In this document: positions 1 to 10,221 of the stretch, piece after piece
Numbering within the stretch: the stretch's first letter is position 1
How the letters are laid out: every line of letters starts with the position of its first letter
Source of the DNA: Embleya scabrispora DSM 41855
Lineage (GTDB): Bacteria > Actinomycetota > Actinomycetes > Streptomycetales > Streptomycetaceae
DNA: 64,000 nt
NCBI RefSeq assembly: GCF_000372745.1
Contig: NZ_KB889664.1
Location: 319,665 to 383,664, forward strand
Reading direction: 5' to 3'
Made by a program: the position numbers and the translations under genes
The notes under the pieces: model-generated
Databases searched by the model: none
Told to the model about the DNA's origin: nothing
What the model saw: the letters and a program-made list of their open reading frames with translations, nothing else

Positions 1-1
1 C

Positions 2-322
2 AAGGAACTGACGTACCACCGGCAGTACGCAGCCGAGTGGACGGTGCGGCTCGGCGACGGCACCGAGGAATCACACCGCCGCATGCACGCCGCGCTCGCC
101 CGAGTCGTCCCCTGGCTGCCCGAGTTGTACGCGGCCCACGACGCCCGGGAGGAGGTCGGGACGGTCCTGGCACAGGTGCTCGACACCGCCGGACTGGCGC
201 CGCCCGCCGTCGTCCCACCCCTGCCCGGACACGGCAGGAACGGGGAGCACACCGAGCATCTGGCTCCGCTCCTGGCCGAGTTGCAGGGCGTGGCCCGCGC
301 ACACCCGGGGGCGACATGGTGA
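2..322 (+). CDS. paaC: 1,2-phenylacetyl-CoA epoxidase subunit PaaC, C-terminal part
   Basis: This is the 3' end of a gene that begins before the window; its frame is open from base 2. The visible residues (KELTYHRQYAAEWTVRLGDG) are the typical late segment of PaaC, the ferritin-like structural subunit that partners the catalytic PaaA in the epoxidase converting phenylacetyl-CoA to its ring epoxide. The stop at 320-322 overlaps the start of paaD at 316, and paaE follows, which fixes the assignment. An upstream methionine at 44 lies inside the conserved region, so it is not the start. Confidence 0.85.
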   Translation, partial: KELTYHRQYAAEWTVRLGDGTEESHRRMHAALARVVPWLPELYAAHDAREEVGTVLAQVLDTAGLAPPAVVPPLPGHGRNGEHTEHLAPLLAELQGVARAHPGATW

Positions 323-837
323 CGGCGGCCACCGCACCGGACGTCCGACGCGCCCGAGAGATCGCGGCACAGGTCCCCGACCCGGAACTGCCCGCGCTCA
401 CCCTGGCCGACCTCGGCGTGCTGCGCGATGTCGTCATCACCGCGGACGGAACCGTCGTCGCCGGCCTGACCCCCACCTACTCCGGCTGCCCGGCCATGGC
501 CGAGATGCGCGCCGAGGTCGCCGCACGCCTGCACGCGGCCGGATTCGCCCGCGTCGAGATCCGCACCGTCCTGGACCCGCCGTGGACCACCGACTGGATC
601 ACCCCCGCCGGGCGCCGCAAGCTCGCCCGCTACGGGATCGCCCCGCCGGGCACTGCCCCCCGCCCCACCACCGGCCCCACCCCACTGGACCTCCTGCCCA
701 CCCGCCGCCGCGTACCCTGCCCGCACTGCGGCTCGGCGGACACCGAGGAGACCTCCCGATTCGCCGCCACCTCCTGCCGGGCGCTGCGCCGTTGCCTGGC
801 GTGCCGCGAGCCGTTCGAGCACATGAAGGAGATCTGA
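316..837 (+). CDS. paaD: 1,2-phenylacetyl-CoA epoxidase subunit PaaD
   Basis: A protein of 173 residues. The N-terminal half is a MIP18/DUF59-type domain (VPDPELPALTLADLGVLRDV), as in Fe-S assembly factors. The C-terminal tail carries four cysteines in CPHCGS and CLAC, typical of actinobacterial PaaD. PaaD is needed for a working PaaABCE complex, probably in metal-centre assembly (family knowledge). The open frame extends upstream to 37, but the ATG at 316 overlaps the paaC stop by 7 bases and gives the normal family length, so I chose it. It is translationally coupled to paaC and paaE. Confidence 0.9.
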   Translation: MVTAATAPDVRRAREIAAQVPDPELPALTLADLGVLRDVVITADGTVVAGLTPTYSGCPAMAEMRAEVAARLHAAGFARVEIRTVLDPPWTTDWITPAGRRKLARYGIAPPGTAPRPTTGPTPLDLLPTRRRVPCPHCGSADTEETSRFAATSCRALRRCLACREPFEHMKEI

Positions 838-1949
838 TGCAGGACCCGACGGACACGATCTCCACCACCTCGCCGCCGCCCTCCCGCCACCGCCCGCGTT
901 TCCACCGACTGCGTGTCGCGGCGGTCGACCGCCTGTGCGAGGACGCCGCCGCGCTCGCGTTCGATGTGCCCGACGACCTGGCCGACACGTTCGCCTTCGT
1001 CCCCGGCCAGTCGCTCACCCTGCGCCGCGAGATCGACGGAACCGACGAACGCCGTTCCTACTCCATCTGCTCCGCGGCCGGCGCCCGGCCGCGGATCGGC
1101 GTGCGCGTCGTGCCCGGAGGACTCTTCTCCTCCTGGCTCGTCCACGACGTCCGGCCCGGCGACAGCGTCGAGGTGATGGCGCCGACGGGTAGCTTCACCG
1201 CCGATGTGTCCATGCCCGGACATCACGTACTGATCGCCGCGGGCTCCGGCATCACCCCGATGATGTCCATCGCCGAATCGGTGCTCGCCGCCCACGACCG
1301 CTCGCGCGCCACCCTCCTGTACGGCAACCGCCGTACGGACACGGTGATGTTCGCCGACGACCTGGCCGATCTCAAGGACCTGCACCCCGCGCGCTTCGAA
1401 CTCGCCCACGTGCTCTCCCGCGAACCGCGTGAGGTCGACCTGCTCTCGGGCCGCCTCGACCACGACCGCCTCCGCACCCTGATCGACGGCCTGGTCGTCG
1501 CCGAGCACGCCGACCACTGGTGGCTGTGCGGCCCGCACGGCATGATCCGCGACGCCCGGCGCGCCCTGGCCGCCCTCGGCGTGCCCGACGACCGCGTCCA
1601 CCAGGAACTGTTCTTCGCCGACGACACACCGCCGCCGGCGGTCCGGCGCGAGGACGCGAAGGCGCAGGGACCGGTCAGCCGGGTGACCGTCGTCCTGGAC
1701 GGCCGCTCCACCGTCGCCGACCTGCCGCGCGACGCCACCGTCCTGGACGCCGCCGCTCGCCTGCGCCCGGACGTGCCCTTCGCGTGCAAGGGCGGCGTGT
1801 GCGGCACCTGCCGCGCCCTCGTCCGCGACGGCGACGCCGACATGCGCCGCAACTATGCCCTGGACCCGGCGGAGACCGAGGCAGGCTACGTCCTGACCTG
1901 CCAGACGTACCCGGCCTCCGACACCCTGACCGTCGACTTCGACAGCTGA
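837..1949 (+). CDS. paaE: 1,2-phenylacetyl-CoA epoxidase reductase subunit PaaE
   Basis: A reductase of 370 residues that passes electrons from NADPH to the PaaA di-iron centre. Domains run in the usual order: a ferredoxin-reductase FAD domain with RSYSIC near residue 80, an NAD(P) domain with AAGSGITPMMS, then a C-terminal plant-type 2Fe-2S ferredoxin domain with CKGGVCGTC and a distal cysteine in LTCQ. The ATG at 837 overlaps the paaD stop (835-837) by one base. It is the last gene of the operon, because the next gene is convergent. Confidence 0.92.
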   Translation: MQDPTDTISTTSPPPSRHRPRFHRLRVAAVDRLCEDAAALAFDVPDDLADTFAFVPGQSLTLRREIDGTDERRSYSICSAAGARPRIGVRVVPGGLFSSWLVHDVRPGDSVEVMAPTGSFTADVSMPGHHVLIAAGSGITPMMSIAESVLAAHDRSRATLLYGNRRTDTVMFADDLADLKDLHPARFELAHVLSREPREVDLLSGRLDHDRLRTLIDGLVVAEHADHWWLCGPHGMIRDARRALAALGVPDDRVHQELFFADDTPPPAVRREDAKAQGPVSRVTVVLDGRSTVADLPRDATVLDAAARLRPDVPFACKGGVCGTCRALVRDGDADMRRNYALDPAETEAGYVLTCQTYPASDTLTVDFDS

Positions 1950-1960
1950 GGGACCCGTTG

Positions 1961-2941
<981 letters not shown>

Positions 2942-3046
2942 GGCGCGTGTGTTCTCCCTGTGTGTGCGGACCCCTCGGTATATGTACCGGGCCCGGCGCG
3001 CGAACTCATCGCCGGCCGCACGGCGTGACCGTACACCCCGCACGCA

Positions 3047-3089
3047 GGGGCCCCGGACTCCGCGGTTTGTCCGCGGAGTCCGAGGCCCC
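3047..3089. terminator. Strong factor-independent hairpin terminator
   Basis: Two 19-base arms (3047-3065 and 3071-3089) pair with a single mismatch around the loop TTTGT. It lies just downstream of the minus-strand secreted-protein gene ending at 3165 and upstream of the sigma factor gene, so it most likely ends the former. There is no T-tract, which is usual in Streptomyces. Confidence 0.75.
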
Positions 3090-3164
3090 TTGTCGCGCGC
3101 CCTCGTTGCGCCGCCGGCTAGCGGGTCACGGTGGCCCCGCCGTGCGCGGCGATCCGGCCCGTGG

Positions 3165-3608
3165 TCAGCAGGGGATCACGAGATCGAGGGTGACCGGCCT
3201 GGCCGGCCACTGGTACGACTCCACGCTGAAGCTGCCGTGCACGTTCGAACCGCACGCCACGGTGCCACCCACGCCGGAGACCTTGATCGTCGTGTAGTGG
3301 AAGATCGCGTCCTGGTTGACCGCACCGAGCGAGACGCCGGCCACGTTGCCGGACAGGCGCAGGTTCAGCGGCTGCGGCTGCTGCGGCGGACTGCCGGGGG
3401 AGGGGGGACCCGCCAGGCCGACCTGGCCGAAGAGTCGGACGTTGTCGCCGGTGACCTCCGCGCAGACCTTGGTCGAGAGACCGGACTGGAGTCCGGAGGG
3501 GCCGCACGTCACGGTGGTCGGGGCGGGGTCGGCGGTCGCGACCGGTGCGGTCGCGATGACGCTCAGGCCGGCTATGCCTATCGCTGCCGCGGTCGTCATG
3601 AACTTCAT
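3165..3608 (-). CDS. Small secreted protein of unknown function
   Basis: A protein of 147 residues with a clear Sec signal peptide: a hydrophobic stretch AAAIGIAGLSVIATAPVATA ending in the likely cleavage site ATA-DP. The mature part has four cysteines, suggesting two disulphides, and a short proline-rich segment (GPPSPGSPPQQPQP). The ATG at 3608 has GGAGG nine bases upstream. It resembles cysteine-containing exported proteins common in Streptomyces, but I do not recognise a family. It stands alone, with the hairpin at 3047-3089 downstream. Confidence 0.7.
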   Translation of the reverse strand: MKFMTTAAAIGIAGLSVIATAPVATADPAPTTVTCGPSGLQSGLSTKVCAEVTGDNVRLFGQVGLAGPPSPGSPPQQPQPLNLRLSGNVAGVSLGAVNQDAIFHYTTIKVSGVGGTVACGSNVHGSFSVESYQWPARPVTLDLVIPC

Positions 3609-3861
3609 GGAAGCCTCCGATGTCGTGGCACCCGGGGTCGGGTGGGACTGGTGAGGTGTGACATTTCACATCTCACATGGCACATCATTACATGACGATG
3701 GGTCGCTCTGCGACCTCGAAGGGTGAACGCGGACGTGATCTGCGTTACACGGAGTCCCGGAGGTATCACTTCCGGTAACAGATGGCGAATAGCGGCCGAA
3801 ATCGCCACGGGCGAGGCCGGGACGGAAACATCCCTGACACACCCCGTCAGGGATCGTCGGC

Positions 3862-4788
3862 ATGATCGTCCGCATGACCAACACATTGACGGGCAAGGTG
3901 GCACTGGTCGCGGGCGCGACGCGCGGCGCCGGGCGGGGAATCGCCACGCAGTTGGGCGCGGCGGGGGCCACCGTGTATGTGACCGGCCGCAGTACGCGGG
4001 CCGAGCGTTCCGAGATCGACCGGGACGAGACGATCGAAGAGACCGCCGAACGCGTCACCGCGGCGGGCGGACGCGGCATCGCCGTGCAGGTGGACCACTT
4101 GGATCCGCGGCAGGTCGCCGCCCTCATCGCGCGCATCGACCGTGACCACGGCCGCCTCGACGTGCTGGTGAACAACATCTGGGGCGGCGAACTGCTCTTC
4201 GGGTGGGACGAGAAACTGTGGGAGCACTCGCTCGACAAGGGCCTGCGCATCCTGCGCCTGGCGATCGACACCCACATCATCACCAGCCACCACGCGATCC
4301 CTGTGATGATCCGCGAACCGGGCGCCCTCGTCGTCGAGATCACCGACGGCACCGCGCAGTACAACGCCGAGAACTACCGCATCTCGCTCTTCTACGACCT
4401 CGCCAAGACCTCGGTGAACCGCCTCGCCTTCGCGCAGTCGAAGGAACTCGCCGAACACGGCGCAACCGCACTGTCGCTGACCCCGGGCTGGATGCGCTCG
4501 GAGATCATGCTCGACCTGTTCGGCGTCACCGAGGACACCTGGCGCGACGCACTCGGCAAGGAGCCACACTTCGCCATCTCGGAGAGCCCGGCCTACGTCG
4601 GACGAGCCGTCGCGGCCCTGGCCGCGGATCCCGAACGGGCCCGCTGGAACGGCCGGTCCCTCTCCAGCGGACGACTCGCGCACGAGTACGGCTTCACCGA
4701 CCTCGACGGCAGCCGCCCCGACGCATGGCGCTACATCGTCGAAGTCCAGGACGCCGGCAAGCCCGCCGACACCACCGGCTACCGCTGA
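3862..4788 (+). CDS. Short-chain dehydrogenase/reductase (DHRS1-like)
   Basis: An SDR of 308 residues. It shows the NAD(P)-binding motif AGATRGAGRGIA near the N-terminus, the NNIWGG variant of the NNAG motif, and a YDLAK active-site segment with Tyr and Lys in the usual spacing. NNIWGG and the long C-terminal part resemble the DHRS1-like branch. The substrate is unknown. The ATG at 3874 is a possible alternative start. Flanking genes are minus-strand, so it is probably monocistronic. Confidence 0.82.
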   Translation: MIVRMTNTLTGKVALVAGATRGAGRGIATQLGAAGATVYVTGRSTRAERSEIDRDETIEETAERVTAAGGRGIAVQVDHLDPRQVAALIARIDRDHGRLDVLVNNIWGGELLFGWDEKLWEHSLDKGLRILRLAIDTHIITSHHAIPVMIREPGALVVEITDGTAQYNAENYRISLFYDLAKTSVNRLAFAQSKELAEHGATALSLTPGWMRSEIMLDLFGVTEDTWRDALGKEPHFAISESPAYVGRAVAALAADPERARWNGRSLSSGRLAHEYGFTDLDGSRPDAWRYIVEVQDAGKPADTTGYR

Positions 4789-4869
4789 CCACGCCCCGCC
4801 GAGCCCGCCGCCGACGCCGACCGGCGGCGCCGGCTCGATGCCGCAGGCGGGTGACCGGATCGATCGCCG

Positions 4870-5403
4870 TCAGGCGCGGAGGGCGGAGTCGAGGTCGCGA
4901 ATGAACTCGCCCACGCGCCCGCCCCCGGAGGGCGCGGCGGGCAGCCGGGCGAGCACCGCGGTGACCGCTGCCGGTGCGTGGCACCGCGCCCAGTCCAGGG
5001 TTTCGGCGGCGGCCCGGCCGCCTTCCTCGGATGCCTGCTCCTGCGCCCTCGCCGCATGCGCCGCCGCACCGAGAATGTGCTTCACCTGATGAGCGCTCGC
5101 CTTGGGATGCAGGAACGCGGCGGCGGCCGCGTGGCTCGCCGCTCGCGCAGCGTCGACCGCTGCGGGTGCGGAGACTTCCTGTGCCGCCTTGTACGCGGCC
5201 CACGCGCTCTGCCGCAGAGCCCCCGTGCGCCGGCCGCCCGCGGCAAAGGCGTCCGCCGCGGCGATGGCGTCGCGTGGGCGCGCATCGACGGGAACGCTCT
5301 GTTCGAAGATCGCCAGCACCCTGCGCGCACAATCGGCGGCATAGCCCGCGATCCCACGAAGTTCGTCTTCGCTCAGTTCTATCGTCTCTGACTCGCTCGG
5401 CAC
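4870..5403 (-). CDS. Imm5-like putative immunity protein
   Basis: An all-helical, alanine-rich protein of 177 residues. It matches the Imm5-like group, often misnamed exonuclease SbcC: LSEDELRGIAGYAADCARRV, then DARPRDAIAAADAFAAGGRR, then a long alanine-rich helical region. Such proteins are predicted immunity proteins of polymorphic toxin systems. No toxin gene lies next to it, so it would be an orphan immunity gene here. The GTG at 5403 follows AGGATGGGG; a TTG at 5421 would add six residues. Confidence 0.6.
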   Translation of the reverse strand: MPSESETIELSEDELRGIAGYAADCARRVLAIFEQSVPVDARPRDAIAAADAFAAGGRRTGALRQSAWAAYKAAQEVSAPAAVDAARAASHAAAAAFLHPKASAHQVKHILGAAAHAARAQEQASEEGGRAAAETLDWARCHAPAAVTAVLARLPAAPSGGGRVGEFIRDLDSALRA

Positions 5404-5631
5404 GCCCCCATCCTGCCGCAACCCCCAAAAAGATCGAGCCGTATCCCACCCCCGCCGCGCCCAGGGCGTGTTCGCCCACGCGCGGATCCGACCCCCACGC
5501 CCCCCGCGCCGTGCCGGGGGGTGGGTTCATCCGATCAGGAAGCGCAGCCGCAGCTGGCGACGGCTCGGCCGGTGCCGCCGATGATGATCGGGATACCGGG
5601 TGTGCCGATTGTCCTCACGGACGGTCGCCGG

Positions 5632-6387
5632 TCACAGCGCGGGGCCGGGCGCCATGCCGAGGTTGGGGAGTTCGACGACGAGATCGCGCGCAGGCGCCTT
5701 GATGTCGACGGGGCGGTCGTACTCCGTCCAGGTCAACGTGATGGCTCCGTCGTCCGGCGCGGCATCGTTGGAGATCGCCCGGAAGGGCAACGCCGGGCCG
5801 TCGGCCGGGATATATATCCGCGCGGCATCGTCCGCTTCGCTCTCCGCGATCACCACCATGTGACGACCCTCGACAAAGGTGTCCGCACGCCGGTCGGCGT
5901 CCGCCAGTTCGTTCACGAACTTGCGGGGATTGACCGACCCGACCGTCTTCGCCATCTTCGAACGCACCGGGTCGTCGGCCGCCGCCCGCCCGTACTTGCC
6001 GTCCAACGCGGCCACGAGGTCGGCCCGGTCGGGCCCGAGGTGCCGCTGCCAATAGGCGCGCGAAGCCTTGACGTAGAGGTCCCCACCGACGCTGATCATC
6101 TCGATGGGATGGCCCGCCCCGTTCCCGCTGCTCGTGAAGTCGCCGGTCCGCATGTCCAGATGCACATCGACGCTTCCGTTCCTGGGGCCGCCCCGAACAT
6201 CGGAGACCCGGACGTAGCGAACACCGTCCACTGCCTTGGTCATCCGCTCGTGCAGCGCCTCGTCGCCCAGTCCCGACAGATTCGCGGAGGTCGCATCGGC
6301 CAGGTCCACGGCCGCCGAACACCCCGTCATCAGCGCCATTCCCGTCGCCGCCGCCGCCACCCGCACAGCCCGACCCACGCGTGCCAT
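5632..6387 (-). CDS. Putative lipoprotein
   Basis: A protein of 251 residues with a lipoprotein signal: RVGRA basic start, a short hydrophobic core and the lipobox LMTGC, so it is probably anchored on the outer face of the membrane. The rest is a beta-rich domain (SVDVHLDMRTGDFTSSGNG, then MISVGGDLYVKASRAYWQRH). This recalls the LppX/LprAFG fold of actinobacterial lipoproteins, but that match is weak. The ATG at 6387 was chosen over the upstream methionine at 6438 because it gives a normal signal peptide. It is divergent from the YihY gene. Confidence 0.65.
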   Translation of the reverse strand: MARVGRAVRVAAAATGMALMTGCSAAVDLADATSANLSGLGDEALHERMTKAVDGVRYVRVSDVRGGPRNGSVDVHLDMRTGDFTSSGNGAGHPIEMISVGGDLYVKASRAYWQRHLGPDRADLVAALDGKYGRAAADDPVRSKMAKTVGSVNPRKFVNELADADRRADTFVEGRHMVVIAESEADDAARIYIPADGPALPFRAISNDAAPDDGAITLTWTEYDRPVDIKAPARDLVVELPNLGMAPGPAL

Positions 6388-6601
6388 CGAAGCCCCGATC
6401 CATTCTGCCCCGACCCCACCGACCGTGACCACATACATGATCCAGGGGTGCCCTCGACGCGTGCGCGCGGGGCGGCCGCGGCACGACGTTCGCGATGCTC
6501 CTCATGCTGCTTCGCGGCCACCGTTGCGGCGCGTTGGACCCGGCGACCGAATCCCCTCCGCGTCGAGTGCTGCATTCGCGACCGTCGGGCAGAAGCCGTC
6601 C

Positions 6602-7222
6602 ATGGGCACAGCGATAAAGGTTCCGCAGACGCGGGACATGAGGGGCGAGGAACTGTCCGCGGACGAGGCGTGGGCGACGCTGCGCCGGTACGGCGGATGG
6701 AAGTTGGTCAGGAACGCGTTCGTCCGCTTTCGGTACGCGGACGGGTTCACCCATTCCCGCGCGCTCGCACTGCAGACGGTGCTGTCCGTGGTCCCGTTGG
6801 TGATCGCCGTCGTCGGACTCTCGCGGGTCCTGTACACCGACAAATTCGGCCGGTTCGTCTCCACCGCGCTCGGTCGGCTGTCCACGGGCCCGAGTTCGAC
6901 CGTGGTGCGGGAGACCCTGCGCGACGCGGGTGAGGGCAGCGCGGTCGCACTGACCCTGGGGCTGGTGTTCTCGCTGGTCAACGTCGCGACGGCGATGAGC
7001 CAGATCGAGCGGGGCGCGAACCGGATCTACGGCGTCGAGCGTGACCGTCCGTTCGTCCGCAAGTACGGCCGCGCCGCGGTGATGACCATGGTGGTGGGCG
7101 TCCCGATCGGCCTCGGCGTCGTGTTGACCGTGGCCGGCCGCGACATGGTCGGAGCCGCCGCCCAACTCGAGGCCGTCCGCGCCCACTTGACCGAACCGGT
7201 GCAACCGGATCCAGGTGCCTGA
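6602..7222 (+). CDS. YihY/BrkB-family membrane protein, C-terminally short
   Basis: A protein of 206 residues with the YihY/BrkB pattern: an N-terminal helix ADEAWATLRRYGGWKLVRNA, membrane segments near residues 60-80, 120-140 and 155-175, and GVERDRPFVRKYGRAAVM between them. Family members normally have about six transmembrane segments and 280-400 residues, so roughly the second half is missing and the protein ends in a non-conserved tail. It may be a remnant or a naturally short version. The ATG at 6638 is an alternative start. The reported virulence-factor link of this family is historical and says nothing about function here. Confidence 0.6.
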   Translation: MGTAIKVPQTRDMRGEELSADEAWATLRRYGGWKLVRNAFVRFRYADGFTHSRALALQTVLSVVPLVIAVVGLSRVLYTDKFGRFVSTALGRLSTGPSSTVVRETLRDAGEGSAVALTLGLVFSLVNVATAMSQIERGANRIYGVERDRPFVRKYGRAAVMTMVVGVPIGLGVVLTVAGRDMVGAAAQLEAVRAHLTEPVQPDPGA

Positions 7223-7340
7223 GGTCCCGGCACCCGAGGTCCCGGCGCACTGCCCCGCTCGCGTGCGCGGACCCTACCGGGCACACGCACCGAAGCGGGC
7301 CGGGGCGGGCCGGGCCGGCCCCGGCGACCTCGATGGACCT

Positions 7341-8903
7341 TCAACGGGCCGATGACGCCGACGCCGTGGCCCGCGCCACCGACTGGGGGAACGCGAACAC
7401 CCGGTCCGGGTCGTAGTGTCGCGACACCGCCTTCAGTCGTGACAGGTTCTCGCCGTAGTAGGCGGTACCCCAGTTCGGCAGGTTCGCGTCGATGTAATTG
7501 ACGTACGCGCCCGCCGCGCCGAGTTTTGCGAGCCCGTCCCGGACCGCGTCCACCGCGGCCGTGGCCGCCGCCTTCCCGGCGAGTGTGGTGCTCGCGTAGA
7601 TCTGCGCGGTGGCGAGCGCCGAGCGGTGTGGAAAGGCCGTCGCGTCGGGGGCGAGTCGCGAGACCGCGCCGCCCATCGAGTCCAGCAGCAGGTCCATCCC
7701 GGCGCGTCCGGCCATCAGCCGCACCACCCCCTGCGCGTCCAGTGGAGCGGTCAGCACCCGGGAGACGGCGACGAAGGCCGCTCGCGGCAGCCGCCCGCCC
7801 TCGAATGTCGGGTGGCACTGCGCGATGGTGTCGTTCGCACAGCCGGCCATGTACTTCATCGTGTCCAGATAGCTCTTGCCCAGCACGGTGCGCGCGGTCG
7901 GCTGCGTCGAGGCGGCGGCGATCAGCCGATCCAGAAGCGGATTCAGCCCGCCCGCGGCCCCGACGTAGCAGCCGCCCACCCGGCAGGTGGGCGGCGTGCC
8001 GCCGGAGACCACGCAGTTCGACCACAGCTCCGGCGGCGCGTCCGCGACCCACTCCTGCCAGGCCCCGACGACCGAGGCGGCCGAGCCGGCCGGGAAGCGC
8101 AGCGAGAAGACGGTGAGCGCGGGCGCGGGCTCGGTACGGAAGGTGAACCGGGTGACCACGCCGAAGTTGCCGCCGCCCCCGCCGCGGAGTGCCCAGTACA
8201 GATCCGGCTCGGAGTACTCGGAGGCGGTGAGCACCCGCGAGTCGGCGGTGACCACCTCGGCCGAGACCAGCCGATCGCAGGTCAGTCCGTACTTGCGGGT
8301 CAGCACCCCGATCCCGCCGCCCAGGGCCAGCCCGCTGACCCCCACCGTCGGGCAGGAGCCGGCCGGCATCAGTCGCCCGGCCTGTGCCAGCGCCGCGTAG
8401 ACCTCGATCAACCGGGCTCCCGCCCCGACGCGCACCGTCCCGTCGGACCGCACTTGGACCTGCGCCATCGGCCGCAGGTCCATCACCAGTCCGGCGTCGG
8501 GCACGCTGTAGCCGAGGTAGCTGTGCCCTCCGCTGCGCGCGGCGATCGGCACCCCGTGCCCACGCGCCGCGTCCAGGCAACTCTGTACATCCGCCGCGGA
8601 GGCACAGCGAGCCACCGCCGCCGGCAGTTGGTCGTCGTACAGCTCGTTGTATCCGAGCCGGGCCACGCCGTACCCCTGGTCCTCCGGCAACAGCAGCCGT
8701 CCCTCCAGCCGTGCCCTCAACGCCGACCAGTCCGGCGGCGCGGCCGGCGACCCGGGTACCCGCTGTCCGGCGATGCCTCGCGTCGGCCGCTTGTCGAACG
8801 CCGGCAGGATCGATGCCACGCCCCGGGCCAGCCCTCCTGCCGTCACCACCGTCGCGCCGCCGACGCCCAGCGCAGCCAGAAACCGCCGTCGATCGATCGT
8901 CAT
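7341..8903 (-). CDS. Tat-exported FAD-linked oxidase (berberine bridge enzyme type)
   Basis: A flavoprotein of 520 residues. A twin-arginine signal (DRRRFLAALGVGG) indicates export by the Tat system. The FAD domain contains ARSGGHSYLGYS, whose histidine normally binds FAD covalently, and GSCPTVGVSGLALGGGIG, whose cysteine occupies the place of the second covalent link, so bicovalent FAD is likely. The C-terminus has the BBE motif YVNYIDANLPNWGTAYYG. Members oxidise sugars, alkaloids or other alcohols; the substrate is unknown. The ATG at 8903 has GGAG 11 bases upstream, although the frame opens at 9080. It is divergent from the tartrate dehydrogenase operon. Confidence 0.88.
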   Translation of the reverse strand: MTIDRRRFLAALGVGGATVVTAGGLARGVASILPAFDKRPTRGIAGQRVPGSPAAPPDWSALRARLEGRLLLPEDQGYGVARLGYNELYDDQLPAAVARCASAADVQSCLDAARGHGVPIAARSGGHSYLGYSVPDAGLVMDLRPMAQVQVRSDGTVRVGAGARLIEVYAALAQAGRLMPAGSCPTVGVSGLALGGGIGVLTRKYGLTCDRLVSAEVVTADSRVLTASEYSEPDLYWALRGGGGGNFGVVTRFTFRTEPAPALTVFSLRFPAGSAASVVGAWQEWVADAPPELWSNCVVSGGTPPTCRVGGCYVGAAGGLNPLLDRLIAAASTQPTARTVLGKSYLDTMKYMAGCANDTIAQCHPTFEGGRLPRAAFVAVSRVLTAPLDAQGVVRLMAGRAGMDLLLDSMGGAVSRLAPDATAFPHRSALATAQIYASTTLAGKAAATAAVDAVRDGLAKLGAAGAYVNYIDANLPNWGTAYYGENLSRLKAVSRHYDPDRVFAFPQSVARATASASSAR

Positions 8904-9091
8904 GTGCTCACATCTCCTGGCGACCCATGCGCACCGCGTGCCGGCCACGCAGCCCTGCATCGGTGCCATCGTCACCCGGTGATCGCCCGACGGCGCGCTG
9001 GCTTGCGCCCATCGGTGGACGCGAACTCTCGCCCGCGCGGTCCACGCGAACGCCCCCGTCCTCGCCGACGCGAGCGACATCCGTCCGGCTA

Positions 9092-9134
9092 TAGCAATTC
9101 ATCGTGGCTATCTCATAGGCTAGGTGCGTTGCTA
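9092..9134 (+). promoter_or_regulatory. Predicted TetR operator and promoter box of the 9139-12250 operon
   Basis: The core at 9106-9120 is a near-palindrome, GGCTATCTCATAGGC, centred on CTC, followed by TAGGTGCGTTGCTA (9121-9134). Almost the same arrangement, with the same spacing, recurs at 13133-13161 in front of the peptide transporter operon, beside the TetR gene. An outer inverted repeat TAGCAA/TTGCTA (9092-9097, 9129-9134) is seen only here. Binding by the adjacent TetR protein is inference. Confidence 0.55.
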
Positions 9135-9138
9135 ACGG

Positions 9139-10221
9139 ATGACGGGAGCTCAGGTGCGCACGTATCGGATCGCGGCGATCCCCGGCGACGGCATCGGTCG
9201 GGAGACCGTGCCGGCCGCTCGGCGGGTCCTCGACGCACTGTCCGCGACACACGGATTCGAACTGCTGTGGACGGAACACCCCTGGGGGTGCGCGTTCCAC
9301 GCCGAGACCGGCGCGATGATGCCGGTCGACGGCATCGAACAGCTGCGCGGTGCCGACGCGATCCTGCTCGGCGCGGTCGGCACGCCGGAAGTACCCGACC
9401 ATGTGTCCCTGTGGGGGCTGCTGATCCCGATCAGGCGGGAGTTCGACCAGTTCGTCTCGCTGCGACCGGTGCGTTCGCTGCGCGGGGTCCGCGGGCCGTT
9501 GCGCGACGAGCGAGCGTTCGACCTGGTGGTGGTGCGGGAGAACACCGAGGGCGAGTACGGCGAGATCGGCGGCCGGCTCTACCGTGGCCGTCCCCACGAA
9601 CTCGCGGTGCAGGAGGCCGTCTTCACGCGACTGGGCGTCGAGCGGATCGCCCGCTACGCCTTCGGGCTGGCCCGCACCCGCTCGGGCCGGCTGGCCTCGG
9701 CCACCAAGTCGAACGGCATCGTGCACACCATGCCGTTCTGGGACGAGGTGGTGGCCGAGGTCGCCGCCGACTTCCCCGACGTCGAGTTGACGTCGTACCA
9801 CGTCGACGCCCTGGCCGCGCTGCTCGTCCTGGACCCCACGCGCTTCGACGTGATCGTGGCCTCCAACCTCTTCGGCGACATCCTCAGCGACCTGACCGCC
9901 GCTCTGGCCGGGAGCATCGGCGTCGCGCCGTGCGGCAACATCGACCCCACTCGGCGCGGGCCCTCGATGTTCGAGCCGATCCACGGCTCCGCGCCCGACA
10001 TCGTCGGCACCGGTACGGCCAACCCGATCGGCCAGATCTGGTCCTGCGCCCTGATGCTGGAGCATCTGGGCGAGGCGGCGGCGGCCGGGCGACTCGTCCA
10101 GGCGATGGACCGGGTGATCGCCGCCGGTTCGGTCACCCCGGACCTCGGCGGCACGCTGTCGACGGATCAGGTGTGCGACGCCTTCATCGAGGAGCTGCGC
10201 CGGCCCGGGACGATGGCGTGA
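9139..10221 (+). CDS. Tartrate dehydrogenase / D-malate dehydrogenase-type beta-decarboxylating dehydrogenase
   Basis: A protein of 360 residues in the isocitrate/isopropylmalate dehydrogenase superfamily. It shows AIPGDGIGRE at the N-terminus, VVRENTEGEYGEIGGR, the catalytic lysine region SATKSNGIVHTMPFWDEVV, and the metal/NAD region SNLFGDILSDL with FEPIHGSAPDI. WGLLIPIRREFDQFVSLRP is typical of the tartrate/D-malate branch rather than LeuB. Such enzymes oxidise tartrate and can release D-glycerate from meso-tartrate. Glycerate kinase at the end of the sister operon supports this route (inference). It is first in a three-gene overlapping operon. Confidence 0.85.
   Translation: MTGAQVRTYRIAAIPGDGIGRETVPAARRVLDALSATHGFELLWTEHPWGCAFHAETGAMMPVDGIEQLRGADAILLGAVGTPEVPDHVSLWGLLIPIRREFDQFVSLRPVRSLRGVRGPLRDERAFDLVVVRENTEGEYGEIGGRLYRGRPHELAVQEAVFTRLGVERIARYAFGLARTRSGRLASATKSNGIVHTMPFWDEVVAEVAADFPDVELTSYHVDALAALLVLDPTRFDVIVASNLFGDILSDLTAALAGSIGVAPCGNIDPTRRGPSMFEPIHGSAPDIVGTGTANPIGQIWSCALMLEHLGEAAAAGRLVQAMDRVIAAGSVTPDLGGTLSTDQVCDAFIEELRRPGTMA

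Noticed and set aside
8908-10065. Long minus-strand open frame opposite the tartrate dehydrogenase gene
   Set aside because: It is the antisense shadow of a clearly conserved gene and has no family features or ribosome binding site.
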